Shown here piece by piece: positions 49,416 through 57,835 of a DNA stretch of 64,000 nucleotides. The stretch is from Tritrichomonas foetus. Lineage: Eukaryota; Parabasalia; Tritrichomonadida; Tritrichomonadidae. The stretch covers positions 11,529 to 75,528 of the forward strand of contig MLAK01000239.1 of NCBI GenBank assembly GCA_001839685.1. The letters run 5' to 3'. The first letter of the stretch is position 1, and the number at the start of each line of letters is the position of its first letter. The notes below the pieces were generated by a model. It did not search any database and was not told where the DNA came from. It saw nothing but the letters and a program-made list of their open reading frames with translations. The position numbers and the translations under genes are program-made.

Positions 49416-51005
49416 ATGAACATTCCCAACATATTAATTTCCACAACTGCAGCAATTGTTTCATTTCTTGTTCTTCTCTGGTTTTTCTTGTATTATGGTC
49501 TTCTAAGTGGGAAAAATTTTGGTGGAATTGCAATTTTATGTTTTGCTTATATTCCAATATTGATGAGTCTTCCCATCCATTCATTTGACCTATCATTTCA
49601 ATCTTTTGGTGAAGGCTCTAATACCAACAACACACCCAAAAATATTATCTTGGTCCAATATATATTATATTATTTTACTTTTTTATTATCATGGGTTGTC
49701 AATCCGTTTTTAATTAAATTTGAGATAAATAAAAATATTTTGACTATGAAAAATAGGATAAAAACATCAATTTGGGAAAATATCAAGTTTTATTTAATTT
49801 GTTTAGTTTTGATAATCATTGGTTTAATTTTACTTTTAATTTTTGATACCATTAATTTAAAAACTGTTATTAATTTATTACCAACTCTTGCAAATTTGTA
49901 TGGATTATCTCTGTACATTATTACAATTGGAACATCACTTGTGAGAATTCCATGCTATTTATTAACAAATGCGACAATTGAGAAAAAAATAAACAATTAT
50001 TTATGTGAAATTCCACAAGCAGAAGAAGAAAAGAAAACCATTCAAGATGATTTGGATGTACTTGTAAAACTTTTGAATCAAGCTTTAAATGATTTACCAT
50101 CAGATGTACGTGATGCCTACCGAAACAAATTTCATGAAAAACAACAACAACTACTAGTTCATTTTAATAGTTTTCACAAAGACCAAATATCGTCAAAAAA
50201 TAAAAAAATTCTCGCATACCAAAAAGCCAAATGGAATGAAATGACGTCTGCTGATGTTGAAAAATTTTTGAACCTAATTGACATAACGAAATCTAAACGA
50301 AGTGAAGCTGGAAACTATTTGAATCATCTTTACAAAAACACTGAAAAATATAAAAATGAGCAAAAATTAACAAATGGTTCAATTTTTCCTAAAATTAAGA
50401 CAATTTTCATGTATTTTTTAGCACTTTTGTCAATTTTGGTTTCCCTCTTCTTTATTTCTTGTGAGGTTACGTATATATTTGGCAAAAAGGTGTCAGTTTT
50501 ATCTATCCTTCTCTCAAAACTGGAGAAAAATAAATACAAACAAATTTTCACAAACATTTTTTCAATCTTTTTCATTTCCATTTTATTAATTCTAGGTTTA
50601 GATGCTTTATCAAGACCTTGTATTTTACCAATAATTAGATATAGATTCGTTGTTGGTGGTACCTCTGTCACCACGTTTAACAGTTGGGCAACATTAATGC
50701 AACGACTTGTTCCAACAATCGCGTATCATTTCCAAAAAATGGCTGGAGTCGAAAATAGCTCACTCAAACACATTATGGGTGATCTTGAAAGCTTCGAAGG
50801 AATATCTGTTTATATCGGGTATGTGATTCCTTTTGCACTAATTGCTGTGATATTCATATCTGCAATTAAGAAACGGAAATGGATGCCGAACAGTTTAAAG
50901 GTTGAAGAAGGTGATACACTCTATAGAGAGCATTTTGGCATACGTTCTGACACTGGAGAAACAGGCATAGATATCCGTTTTGTTGACGATTTTTCCGATT
51001 TGTAA
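49416..51005 (+). CDS. LMBR1-family multi-pass membrane protein (LMBD2-like)
   Basis: A 529-residue membrane protein. Hydrophobic segments lie near residues 6-28, 35-52, 75-95, 125-145 and 150-180, then a long cytosolic helical stretch (about 190-320, EEEKKTIQDDLDVLVKLLNQ), then further membrane segments near 330-360, 370-410 and 460-490. LLPTLANLYGLSLYIITIGTSLVRIPCYLL matches the conserved LMBR1 block (P-x-LANxYGL, then the G-x-x-L-V-x-I-P motif), and the long helical loop after it is also typical. These proteins act in receptor-linked or lysosomal membrane complexes in animals. The topology and layout fit LMBD2 better than LMBD1, which I state with low weight. The cytosolic role here is unknown. 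Confidence 0.88.
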   Translation: MNIPNILISTTAAIVSFLVLLWFFLYYGLLSGKNFGGIAILCFAYIPILMSLPIHSFDLSFQSFGEGSNTNNTPKNIILVQYILYYFTFLLSWVVNPFLIKFEINKNILTMKNRIKTSIWENIKFYLICLVLIIIGLILLLIFDTINLKTVINLLPTLANLYGLSLYIITIGTSLVRIPCYLLTNATIEKKINNYLCEIPQAEEEKKTIQDDLDVLVKLLNQALNDLPSDVRDAYRNKFHEKQQQLLVHFNSFHKDQISSKNKKILAYQKAKWNEMTSADVEKFLNLIDITKSKRSEAGNYLNHLYKNTEKYKNEQKLTNGSIFPKIKTIFMYFLALLSILVSLFFISCEVTYIFGKKVSVLSILLSKLEKNKYKQIFTNIFSIFFISILLILGLDALSRPCILPIIRYRFVVGGTSVTTFNSWATLMQRLVPTIAYHFQKMAGVENSSLKHIMGDLESFEGISVYIGYVIPFALIAVIFISAIKKRKWMPNSLKVEEGDTLYREHFGIRSDTGETGIDIRFVDDFSDL

Positions 51006-51517
51006 ATAAATAAAAAATTCTGGTTCATGAGTATCATTAAAATTGAATATGAGTAGATTACTGCTACAATATTTTTCTGGTGACGAAGTGAAATTGAAAA
51101 GCTTTCATCGATCATCATAGAATGGATTTTTTGATTTTGTAACTAATCTACTCAAATTCAATTATATCAAAATACTAGATGAAGTATAATTAAAATGGTG
51201 CATATTTATAACGTAATATACTCCAAGTTGGAAGAGCAAAAATCACTTTGCAAGGAGAGATTTAGACATGATTATTCGTATTTTTTGAGTGCTTAAATGG
51301 TCAAATTATGCGATAATTCTATTTGAATATGGTTTCAATACTGAGCGATTTTTTACTACTTATTTGGTTTGATTATTTCAATTGTTTGATAGAAGTTAAT
51401 TGAATTTCAACTTTTGCTATCAAACCAATTTACATATCAAAGGTGATATGTAAATTTCACAATTTTTTAAGCCGATCGAAATTTGATAGAATAAACTACA
51501 CAAATTTAAAAAATATC
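51006..51517. other. Intergenic region
   Basis: 512 bp of AT-rich DNA with no gene seen. Confidence 0.35.
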
Positions 51518-52894
51518 ATGAATGACAACTTCCCTCTCTCACGCGATCAGTACGAGTTGTTACATCTTATCGGGAAAGGCCCTTTTTCTGAAGTATACCT
51601 TGCAAAATGCCGCGCAAACGGCCGCCTGGTTTCTGCAAAGTTGATGGATTTCGATACAAGCGAATTCGACCTTGCCCAAATGCGCAAGGAGATGGTATTT
51701 TGGCATAACATAAACCACCCCAATATGGCACATTTTTACGGCTCCTTCAGGCACGGATCGACGATTTGGTTATTATCGGAATATGTGAATGGCGGATCAA
51801 TTCATGATATCGTTCAATTCGGCTACAATCATGGATTTCGCGATGAAACATTAATAGCGATTATTTTGCGGGAGATTCTTAACTTTCTATTATATTTCCA
51901 TAAGAAATCTCAAGCGCATCGTCATTTGCAATCTTCAAACGTTTTAGTTTCAACGAGTGGCAATGTAAAAGTATGCGATTACGGATTTTCGGCCGGCCTG
52001 ATTGATAATAGTCGATATAAAAATACGAGGCTGGTAATCTACGGAACACCTTGTTACACACCACCAGAGGTTATTTCTGAAGGAGAGTGTTCGACCGCAG
52101 CTGATATTTGGGCGCTTGGAATCATTGCGATTGAATTGGCGATTGGAACTGTTCCGCATCACGAGTTAACTCCAATGGAGCAAATAATTACGATTATTGC
52201 GGAAAATCCGCCACGATTGAATTCTGATCGTTTTTCACCACAATTGAGAGACTTTGTTTCCCTTTGTTTACAAAGTGAACCAAAAAACCGTCCAACCGCC
52301 ATTGATTTACTTCGACATCCTTTTATCAGGAAAGCATTAGAATGTTCATATATCGAGAAAGTACTGATGAATGGTCTTCCATCAATCGAGCAACGAGCTA
52401 AAGCGATTATTGAACAAAAGAAAAAGCAAAACTTACAGCCTTTCATTGGACACGAGAATCCAGTCCTTTTCCGCTTTGATGTCAAAGACCTTGAAGAAAA
52501 TGGTGCAGAGAACCCGGAAAACTTAGTGAAAACGGCAGTCGGAAAATTCATACTAACGATCAAAGAACCAAAACCAGTTTCTGTTTTAGATGATGAAATT
52601 TCTGATCAACAAAATACCAACAAACCACAAAACAGTTCGAACTCAAGCTCAGTTTCGAATAATTCAGAAATTAATGAAAACGCTAATGGTGATAATACGA
52701 GTAATGCCACGGATAATACTGTGAGCAATTGTGATAATGCGATTGATTGTAAAAAGATGTCATTGAATGACATTGTAAGCAAAATTACTGAGATGGAAAT
52801 GACGCTTGCAACAATGGAAATGGACAATTTTGAGATGAGTAAGAAGATCAGCCAGTACAATCAGATTATCAGTCAATTAAAAGCCAATAAATGA
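51518..52894 (+). CDS. STE20-like protein pseudokinase
   Basis: A 458-residue protein with a kinase fold at residues 12-275 and a disordered C-terminal tail ending in a short coiled coil (KITEMEMTLATMEMDN). Kinase landmarks: LIGKGPFSEVYLAK (Gly loop, with Pro after the second Gly), K41 in VSAKLMD, DYGFS in place of DFG, and GTPCYTPPEV in place of the GTPxWMAPEV loop. The catalytic loop reads AHRHLQSSN: His136 replaces the HRD Asp and Gln replaces the following Lys. Loss of the catalytic base makes phosphotransfer unlikely, so it is likely a pseudokinase, as STRAD is in the same group. ATP binding may remain (K41 and DYG kept). FRFDVKDLEENG near residue 325 faintly resembles the CCT motif domain of OSR1/SPAK kinases. 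The ATG at 51518 is the first in frame. Likely an adaptor in a STE20/GCK pathway. Confidence 0.88.
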   Translation: MNDNFPLSRDQYELLHLIGKGPFSEVYLAKCRANGRLVSAKLMDFDTSEFDLAQMRKEMVFWHNINHPNMAHFYGSFRHGSTIWLLSEYVNGGSIHDIVQFGYNHGFRDETLIAIILREILNFLLYFHKKSQAHRHLQSSNVLVSTSGNVKVCDYGFSAGLIDNSRYKNTRLVIYGTPCYTPPEVISEGECSTAADIWALGIIAIELAIGTVPHHELTPMEQIITIIAENPPRLNSDRFSPQLRDFVSLCLQSEPKNRPTAIDLLRHPFIRKALECSYIEKVLMNGLPSIEQRAKAIIEQKKKQNLQPFIGHENPVLFRFDVKDLEENGAENPENLVKTAVGKFILTIKEPKPVSVLDDEISDQQNTNKPQNSSNSSSVSNNSEINENANGDNTSNATDNTVSNCDNAIDCKKMSLNDIVSKITEMEMTLATMEMDNFEMSKKISQYNQIISQLKANK

Positions 52895-53655
52895 AATGTG
52901 TGAAGTTAATAAATGTAAAACATCGGATTTGTTAAACAATCAAAAAAAGAAGAAATATTTTATTTTTTGTGAGTAATTCTCTCACGCTAATCACAGCAGT
53001 CTTTTCTGTTGCGTCAAAATCCAAAAGAAAAGACATAAAATTATGTGAGGTTGTCTTTGCTGGTCCTTTACATCATTTCGACTTGGAACAGTCGCTTTCA
53101 TTCAGCAGCAATTCCTTCAATGAACGAATGTTAGAGAATGTCGCTAGCTCTTGTCATCATTCATCCTGAATATGTTTTCTATAATACATATCATTATTTT
53201 CGATTTATTTGATGTGCAAGGATCTAAAGGCATCAAATACATATTATGTGTATAATGTTATTGATGTTAGACCACGAAATATATTGATCCTGGTAGCACT
53301 AAATAGGGTTTTATAAGAATTAAAATTAAAGTAACGCAGTAGGGGGGCTCTCCTACTGATAAAATATTAAATAAGCTAGTGAATTTTCCACATGATATGT
53401 CTGTAAGCATAAAGGAAGAACGAAAATTCAAGAATATCATCAAGAAAAATCGGATATGAAATGCTGATTCGACATTTGATATTTGAAAGAAAAATTTTAG
53501 TTTTCAGAAATGAGTGTAAAGTGGCCCAATGTGATTGTAAGCTGAAAATTACTAACTTTGGTCGAAAAAATGATGATGCATAAAAATTGTGGAGGGATGG
53601 AAGGAAAAAAAATTGATTAAATATACAATGTAATAAGCCATTTTATTATTTTTCT
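52895..53655. other. Intergenic region with a relic resembling part of the foldback element
   Basis: An ATG-less plus-strand frame (52969-53169) contains VVFAGPLHHFDLEQ, similar to NFAGSLGHFDMEE read from the foldback element at 16687-16963. At the nucleotide level TTTGCTGGT, then CTTT and CA-TTCGAC-TGGA are shared, mainly at about 53056-53088. A perfect 7-bp hairpin (CAGTAGG/CCTACTG, loop of 8) lies at 53337-53358. No gene is supported. Confidence 0.4.
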
Positions 53656-54114
53656 TTAGAACTTCATCAAATGTGGGCGGTCACCCTTTCTGAGGCTGAA
53701 TGTCGCACTAAGATATTCAACAAGTTCTGGAACCTTTGCGGCTGCGGCCTTGACTGCATTAGAATCGCTTTTTGCATCAACACCATCAACCTTTGTGGAT
53801 GTGGCGATCAAGAAGTCTTGGTCAACATCAATTGGTGGGACGACGACACCACAAACTGTGAGGAGTCCAGCGCCTTTGTCAGCGACGACGACAGCGCGTT
53901 TGCCTTTGTGTTCACCATCGAGAATGATGGCTATTGTTCCGACTGAAAGTGACTCGCGTGTTTTACGTTCGGCTGATGGTGGGACGTCGGCCTTGATTGG
54001 ATCGATTTCTGCTGCGACTGCTGGACGTGTGAATGAAACGCGTGGGATTCCGCGCCATGTTGGGCGTGTTGGATCCTTTTTCTCGACTGGAGCGATGAAC
54101 AAGAGCTCGGCCAT
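53656..54114 (-). CDS. Ribosomal protein eL6 (L6e)
   Basis: A 152-residue component of the large cytosolic ribosomal subunit. The C-terminal half carries the eL6 signature SVGTIAIILDGEHKGKRAVVV, then GLLTVCGVVVPP and the ending DFLIATSTKVD, matching PGTV.I.LAG...GKRVV and V/IATSTKVD of the family. It is shorter than animal eL6 (about 290) and nearer to the yeast length (about 176), having a short N-terminal extension (RGIPRVSFTRPAVAAEI). Codon use is GC-richer than its neighbours, as expected for a highly expressed gene. The ATG at 54114 begins a clean frame. It should be constitutively expressed. Confidence 0.93.
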   Translation of the reverse strand: MAELLFIAPVEKKDPTRPTWRGIPRVSFTRPAVAAEIDPIKADVPPSAERKTRESLSVGTIAIILDGEHKGKRAVVVADKGAGLLTVCGVVVPPIDVDQDFLIATSTKVDGVDAKSDSNAVKAAAAKVPELVEYLSATFSLRKGDRPHLMKF

Positions 54115-55006
54115 ATTTTGGAAGAAAGGCCAAACCCCTCCTTTTTCTATGGTTTATTTTATTAAGAGTGCACTTTTTCAAGATTTTACTGACCGTTTAT
54201 ATTTTCAAAAAGAGAATTATCGGATTTTTCAAAATTGGAATACTCGATTTAAGAATATCTTAAGATTGCATAAACATTTTGAGAAAAATACACAATTTTA
54301 AGCATTGCTGTTATGATCAATGGTTTGTTTTTGAACAAAATCAGGTCATTCGCGAAATATTATGTAAAAAGAAAAATCTTTTCTAAAATTATTCCTCAAA
54401 AATAAATCACACTTAAACATTAAAATCTGAAAGTGAAATAAATAAAAATTCATTTTTGATTATTTGAAGGAGGACGATTTCACATCATTTCAAAATCGGA
54501 TAAATCAAAAAGATATTAAAAATCAAGAAAAATACTCACTAAAATCAATAGATCGAATTCCTAAATAATGTTGAAATTGTTCATTTATGTGAGCAAAAAT
54601 CACTGCATATTTTTAAGCTCAAAACCACTCACAATTCAATTTCATTCACACTCCTTTCGTAAATGGCTAAATTGATTTGAATCAAATGATTCCATTATGC
54701 ATGAAACATCATAACTAGAATAGTTAAACTAATTAACACCACCATAAAGTATTTTTCCTGGACACTGTGAAAAACTGATAAGATAATCATATCAAAAGTA
54801 TAAAAATGATATAATTTTTGGTGTGTTCATAAAATGTGCCAGAAAAATAGGCATGTTCTGCCAAGGTATCTAGGCATTTTGTTTTTTGTTGATCGAAAAG
54901 ATTCATAAATATTTATTGAGGAAATTTGGTCTAAAGCAAAATGATTTTCCAGAATCACAATTCACTTATTCAATTGAATTGACCAAAAAGTGTCATTTAT
55001 TTATCG
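54115..55006. other. Divergent intergenic region
   Basis: 892 bp. No gene recognised; the plus-strand frame ending at 54301 is the shadow of eL6. TCATTTA at 54993-54999 is an initiator candidate for the next gene. Confidence 0.4.
54993..54999 (+). promoter_or_regulatory. Putative initiator TCATTTA
   Basis: Located 7 bases before the ATG at 55007; matches TCA-Py-T/A. Confidence 0.4.
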
Positions 55007-56011
55007 ATGAAAAGGTTGAGTTATTTATTCATTGGCTATAAAGAACAAGAATTTACTTTGGATCTCCCTCCAGCAACCACAATTTTGGAAATAAAAGGAA
55101 TTATTATTTCAAAATATCATTTTAAGTCAATAGAGAAAATCACTATCATATTTGCAGGTGAAATTTTACGTGATAATTTGCCAATTTCGTCAATTGAAGC
55201 ATCTAGTGAAGCTAAAATATTAATTGAAACAAAGACATTTCGTCCAAATATCTCAAATCCAAAGAATAGTATTACTCAAAGTCTCAAAAATGAGCCACAT
55301 CAATCTTTACTGGACAATCCAATGAAGCAAGTATTTGGTAATTCCTTAAAATCAATGAACCACGCATTCACATTTAATCAAATGCATAACCAATCATCTA
55401 ATAATTTATTTTATCAGTTGGAACAATCTTTATCGAATAATATGAATAAAGATTTTTGGAGTTATGCAAAACAAATTGAAGAAATGTATCACAATAATCA
55501 GATTTCGTTTCAAGAATATAAAAAACTCACAAATGATTTGGCAATTGAAATGAAACAAATTTTATATCAACATTCATTTACAACAAATGAATTTGTAATT
55601 GTATCATTAGCAATTAACCCAGTGAATTGTTATACTATGGTAGGATTAAATAATGGTATAATTGATCATGTGAATAAACAGTCGCTTTTAACTGAAGAAC
55701 AAAAAAAGTATGCTTTAAAGCGAGTTTTTTCCGAATTTCCCATTAATTTTAAAAGATTGTTAATTCAATATATTTTTAATGAACCTACACCTGAATCTGA
55801 GTTAGTCCTTAGTCATCCAGAAATTCTTTTAAGTAAATATGGTTTAGATCCCAAAGAATTTGATCAAAGTTTGTTTATTCCAAGAAAAAATTTGCGAAAA
55901 GAGTTTTTATATATTTCGTCCAATTATCAATTTGATAAAAATGATATTGTAGATACGCTACTGGAGACAAATTATCTATCCAAAACAATAGAAATTTTAA
56001 GTCGGAAGTAA
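55007..56011 (+). CDS. Protein with N-terminal ubiquitin-like domain
   Basis: A 334-residue protein. Residues 1-75 form a ubiquitin-like fold: RLSYLFIGYKEQEFTLDLPP, then TILEIKGIIISKYHF, EKITIIFAGEILRDNLPI and AKILIET, which is the beta-beta-alpha-beta-beta order with the loop (F/A)GE(I/L)L-D in place of the ubiquitin G-K-L-E-D. No C-terminal di-Gly follows, so it is a built-in, noncleaved ubiquitin-like domain. Residues 80-130 are a polar linker. Residues 135-280 are helical and not recognised. The last 35 residues (FDKNDIVDTLLETNYLSKTIEIL) resemble a UBA-like helical bundle. A UBL at the start with a UBA-like end is the layout of proteasome shuttle proteins, but the middle does not match RAD23 or ubiquilin. 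Function: ubiquitin-system adaptor, inferred. Confidence 0.7.
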   Translation: MKRLSYLFIGYKEQEFTLDLPPATTILEIKGIIISKYHFKSIEKITIIFAGEILRDNLPISSIEASSEAKILIETKTFRPNISNPKNSITQSLKNEPHQSLLDNPMKQVFGNSLKSMNHAFTFNQMHNQSSNNLFYQLEQSLSNNMNKDFWSYAKQIEEMYHNNQISFQEYKKLTNDLAIEMKQILYQHSFTTNEFVIVSLAINPVNCYTMVGLNNGIIDHVNKQSLLTEEQKKYALKRVFSEFPINFKRLLIQYIFNEPTPESELVLSHPEILLSKYGLDPKEFDQSLFIPRKNLRKEFLYISSNYQFDKNDIVDTLLETNYLSKTIEILSRK

Positions 56012-56046
56012 ATAAATGTTTTTTATTCTGTGATATTTGAAAAAAC

Positions 56047-56256
56047 TTGGTTGAGTATAGAATTTTAGCAACAATTAATTACGCTGATGTCCCCATTATT
56101 TCGATCATTGCATTTCACATTTTCGTTTTTATTGCTACTCTTTTCACACGCACTCATCGCGTCTATTGCGTTGTTGTTTTTGTCTTTGGTGTGGTCTTTG
56201 CATTCCTCACTGAGACCATTATGAAATTGCTGACATACACTTGTCTAATTTTTTAG
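56047..56256 (+). pseudogene. Possible TMEM18-like membrane relic
   Basis: An open frame of 69 codons with no ATG before the end (first codon TTG). Its translation has two strong hydrophobic segments (SIIAFHIFVFIATLFTRTHR, then VYCVVVFVFGVVFAFLTETI). The FH, the pairs of aromatics and the final TET loosely resemble the beginning of TMEM18-type nuclear-envelope proteins, but the rest of that family is missing. A GC-richer composition separates it from the flanks. It may be a gene fragment, a missed gene with a sequence error, or chance hydrophobic reading. Low confidence. Confidence 0.25.
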
Positions 56257-56261
56257 AAAGA

Positions 56262-56684
56262 TTATAACAAATAATAATAGAAGAAGATATGATTTTTGGG
56301 TTTTATATATCCAAATTGTTTTAAAACATCAACAATTATTGGAATCAAATGATTTCGACAATAGGCAATTGATTCTAAAAGTCGCATAGTTGGCAGTGTT
56401 TTGTAGAATGAGTCAAACAAATAAATATTTTCAAAATCACTTGGTTCATGGTTTAAAACAATTTCTTGAAGCACGATGCATAGCTCAAATACAGATCTTT
56501 TCTTATTCATCTGCTTGGTGAATACTTTCATAATTATGAATTCTAAAAATTGTTGGCAGAATTTGGTGAGCCATAACAAAATCATTATTAAACTTGATTG
56601 TGAAAGGATCAACCAAATACATAAATTAAAATGAACAGTAAAGGGGAAAAAAATCAGAAAGTCAAAATCAATCAATACCACCAA
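56262..56684 (-). other. Unassigned ORF, possibly a gene fragment
   Basis: A 140-codon minus-strand frame just downstream of the cyclin. Its first 45 residues are hydrophobic and probably noncoding in nature. The last 90 (MKVFTKQMNKKRSVFELCIVLQ, then DFENIYLFDSFYKTLPTMR) look protein-like, but no family is recognised. It could be a decaying gene, or a small gene starting at an inner ATG. Confidence 0.25.
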
Positions 56685-56699
56685 ATATAATTCATAAAT

Positions 56700-57563
56700 T
56701 TATGAATTTTCAAACTCACTTTTCGCAATTTCTTCCAGAACTTCATGAATAGCCATTTTGAGTGCTGCTTCACCTCGTTCAATTATTTTTATTTTGTTCA
56801 TCATTTCATTCTTTTCTTCAAAATCCATTTCGCTTTCTTCTTCGTTTTCGCCTCGAGCCGTGTCAACAAGTGCTTTTGCGAGTTTGTTTGGAGGTGACAA
56901 CGATAAAAACGATGAGCGGAGTGCCGCCCTGAAAACGAAGTCGATTGACCTGCAAAACAGTGGCTCGACTTCAACTTCGCCTGTGTACATCACATTTGCT
57001 ATTTTTAAGCGTGCAGCAAACCTTGCGTCTGACGGGCGGGTGATTCGATGCTGGACAATTGAAAGGACTTGATTCTGCATTCTGATAAGGTCTGATCGAT
57101 TGTAGAGTCCATCGCATAGATAAAGAATTTCACTGGCTGCTGGGAAAAAACGTTCCTCGTATTTGGCCGCAATCAAAATGCAGGATGCCGCCAAAAGTTG
57201 CAACTGGCTAATTAATGGGCAATTCTTCAATGATTTAAGAAGATAAATGTCGAGAAGAAAGACTGAAAGTGAAAGCGTGTCGATTGATAAAAAATACGTA
57301 TCGCATATTTCGCTCATCCAGTCGACTAAGGCTGCCATCTGCGATTGTGTAATTGATATATATGATGAAGAACGAAGTATAGCCACCTCTTCCTCATAAA
57401 ACGAGATGTTTAAGAAAAAAACGTCAACATATTCCTTGAAGTAATCATATCCATCGTTTTCGTCATCGTCTTCAGGAGTGTCAGTGTCGAGGTCTGTGAA
57501 ACGCTGTTTTTCAAAGCTGTCACTTGAGGAAGTGATATCGCTGAAGGGGAAATCCTGGATCAT
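56700..57563 (-). CDS. Cyclin (cyclin-box protein)
   Basis: A 287-residue protein whose centre (about residues 65-190) is a cyclin N-terminal fold: ALVDWMSEICDTYFLSIDTLSLSVFLLDIYL, then LQLLAASCILIAAKYEE, with LYLCDGLYNRSDLIRMQNQVLSIV following. The M-R-x-x-L-V-D-W-M/L and KYEE landmarks match mitotic A/B cyclins, which bind and activate a cyclin-dependent kinase. The N-terminal 60 residues are acidic (DLDTDTPEDDDENDGYDYF) and lack a clear destruction box (RxxL). The usual second cyclin fold is weak or degenerate, and the C-terminus is a charged helix (EENEEESEMDFEEK). The partner kinase is not in the window. Its codon use is GC-rich in the middle, consistent with good expression. The ATG at 57563 is the first in frame. 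Confidence 0.9.
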   Translation of the reverse strand: MIQDFPFSDITSSSDSFEKQRFTDLDTDTPEDDDENDGYDYFKEYVDVFFLNISFYEEEVAILRSSSYISITQSQMAALVDWMSEICDTYFLSIDTLSLSVFLLDIYLLKSLKNCPLISQLQLLAASCILIAAKYEERFFPAASEILYLCDGLYNRSDLIRMQNQVLSIVQHRITRPSDARFAARLKIANVMYTGEVEVEPLFCRSIDFVFRAALRSSFLSLSPPNKLAKALVDTARGENEEESEMDFEEKNEMMNKIKIIERGEAALKMAIHEVLEEIAKSEFENS

Positions 57564-57835
57564 TCGAAGGAAATACTTGATGCATCAAACGACATCAAAA
57601 ATCCATATCGGCCAAAATAGAATTGAAAAAGTTAAAATCAAAATGATAAACGACCAGATAATATCTAAAAAAGTTGCTTCAAGAATGTAATAGAAGAATA
57701 GAGAAGTAGATAAAGAATATAAAATATGTTACAAATGAAAAAAAATCGAATTTATTATACATAAATACAGCATTAATGAATAATGAGTCATTACTTCTAG
57801 TGTATTGATTGAATTGATGCTCTTATATTTTGTTT

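Noticed and set aside
53750..54301. A 183-codon plus-strand frame
   Set aside because: Antisense shadow of the eL6 gene, whose family signature is unmistakable on the minus strand.
56262..56684. C-terminal exon or extension of the cyclin
   Set aside because: It lies downstream in another context after a proper stop, and no splice signals join it to the cyclin frame.
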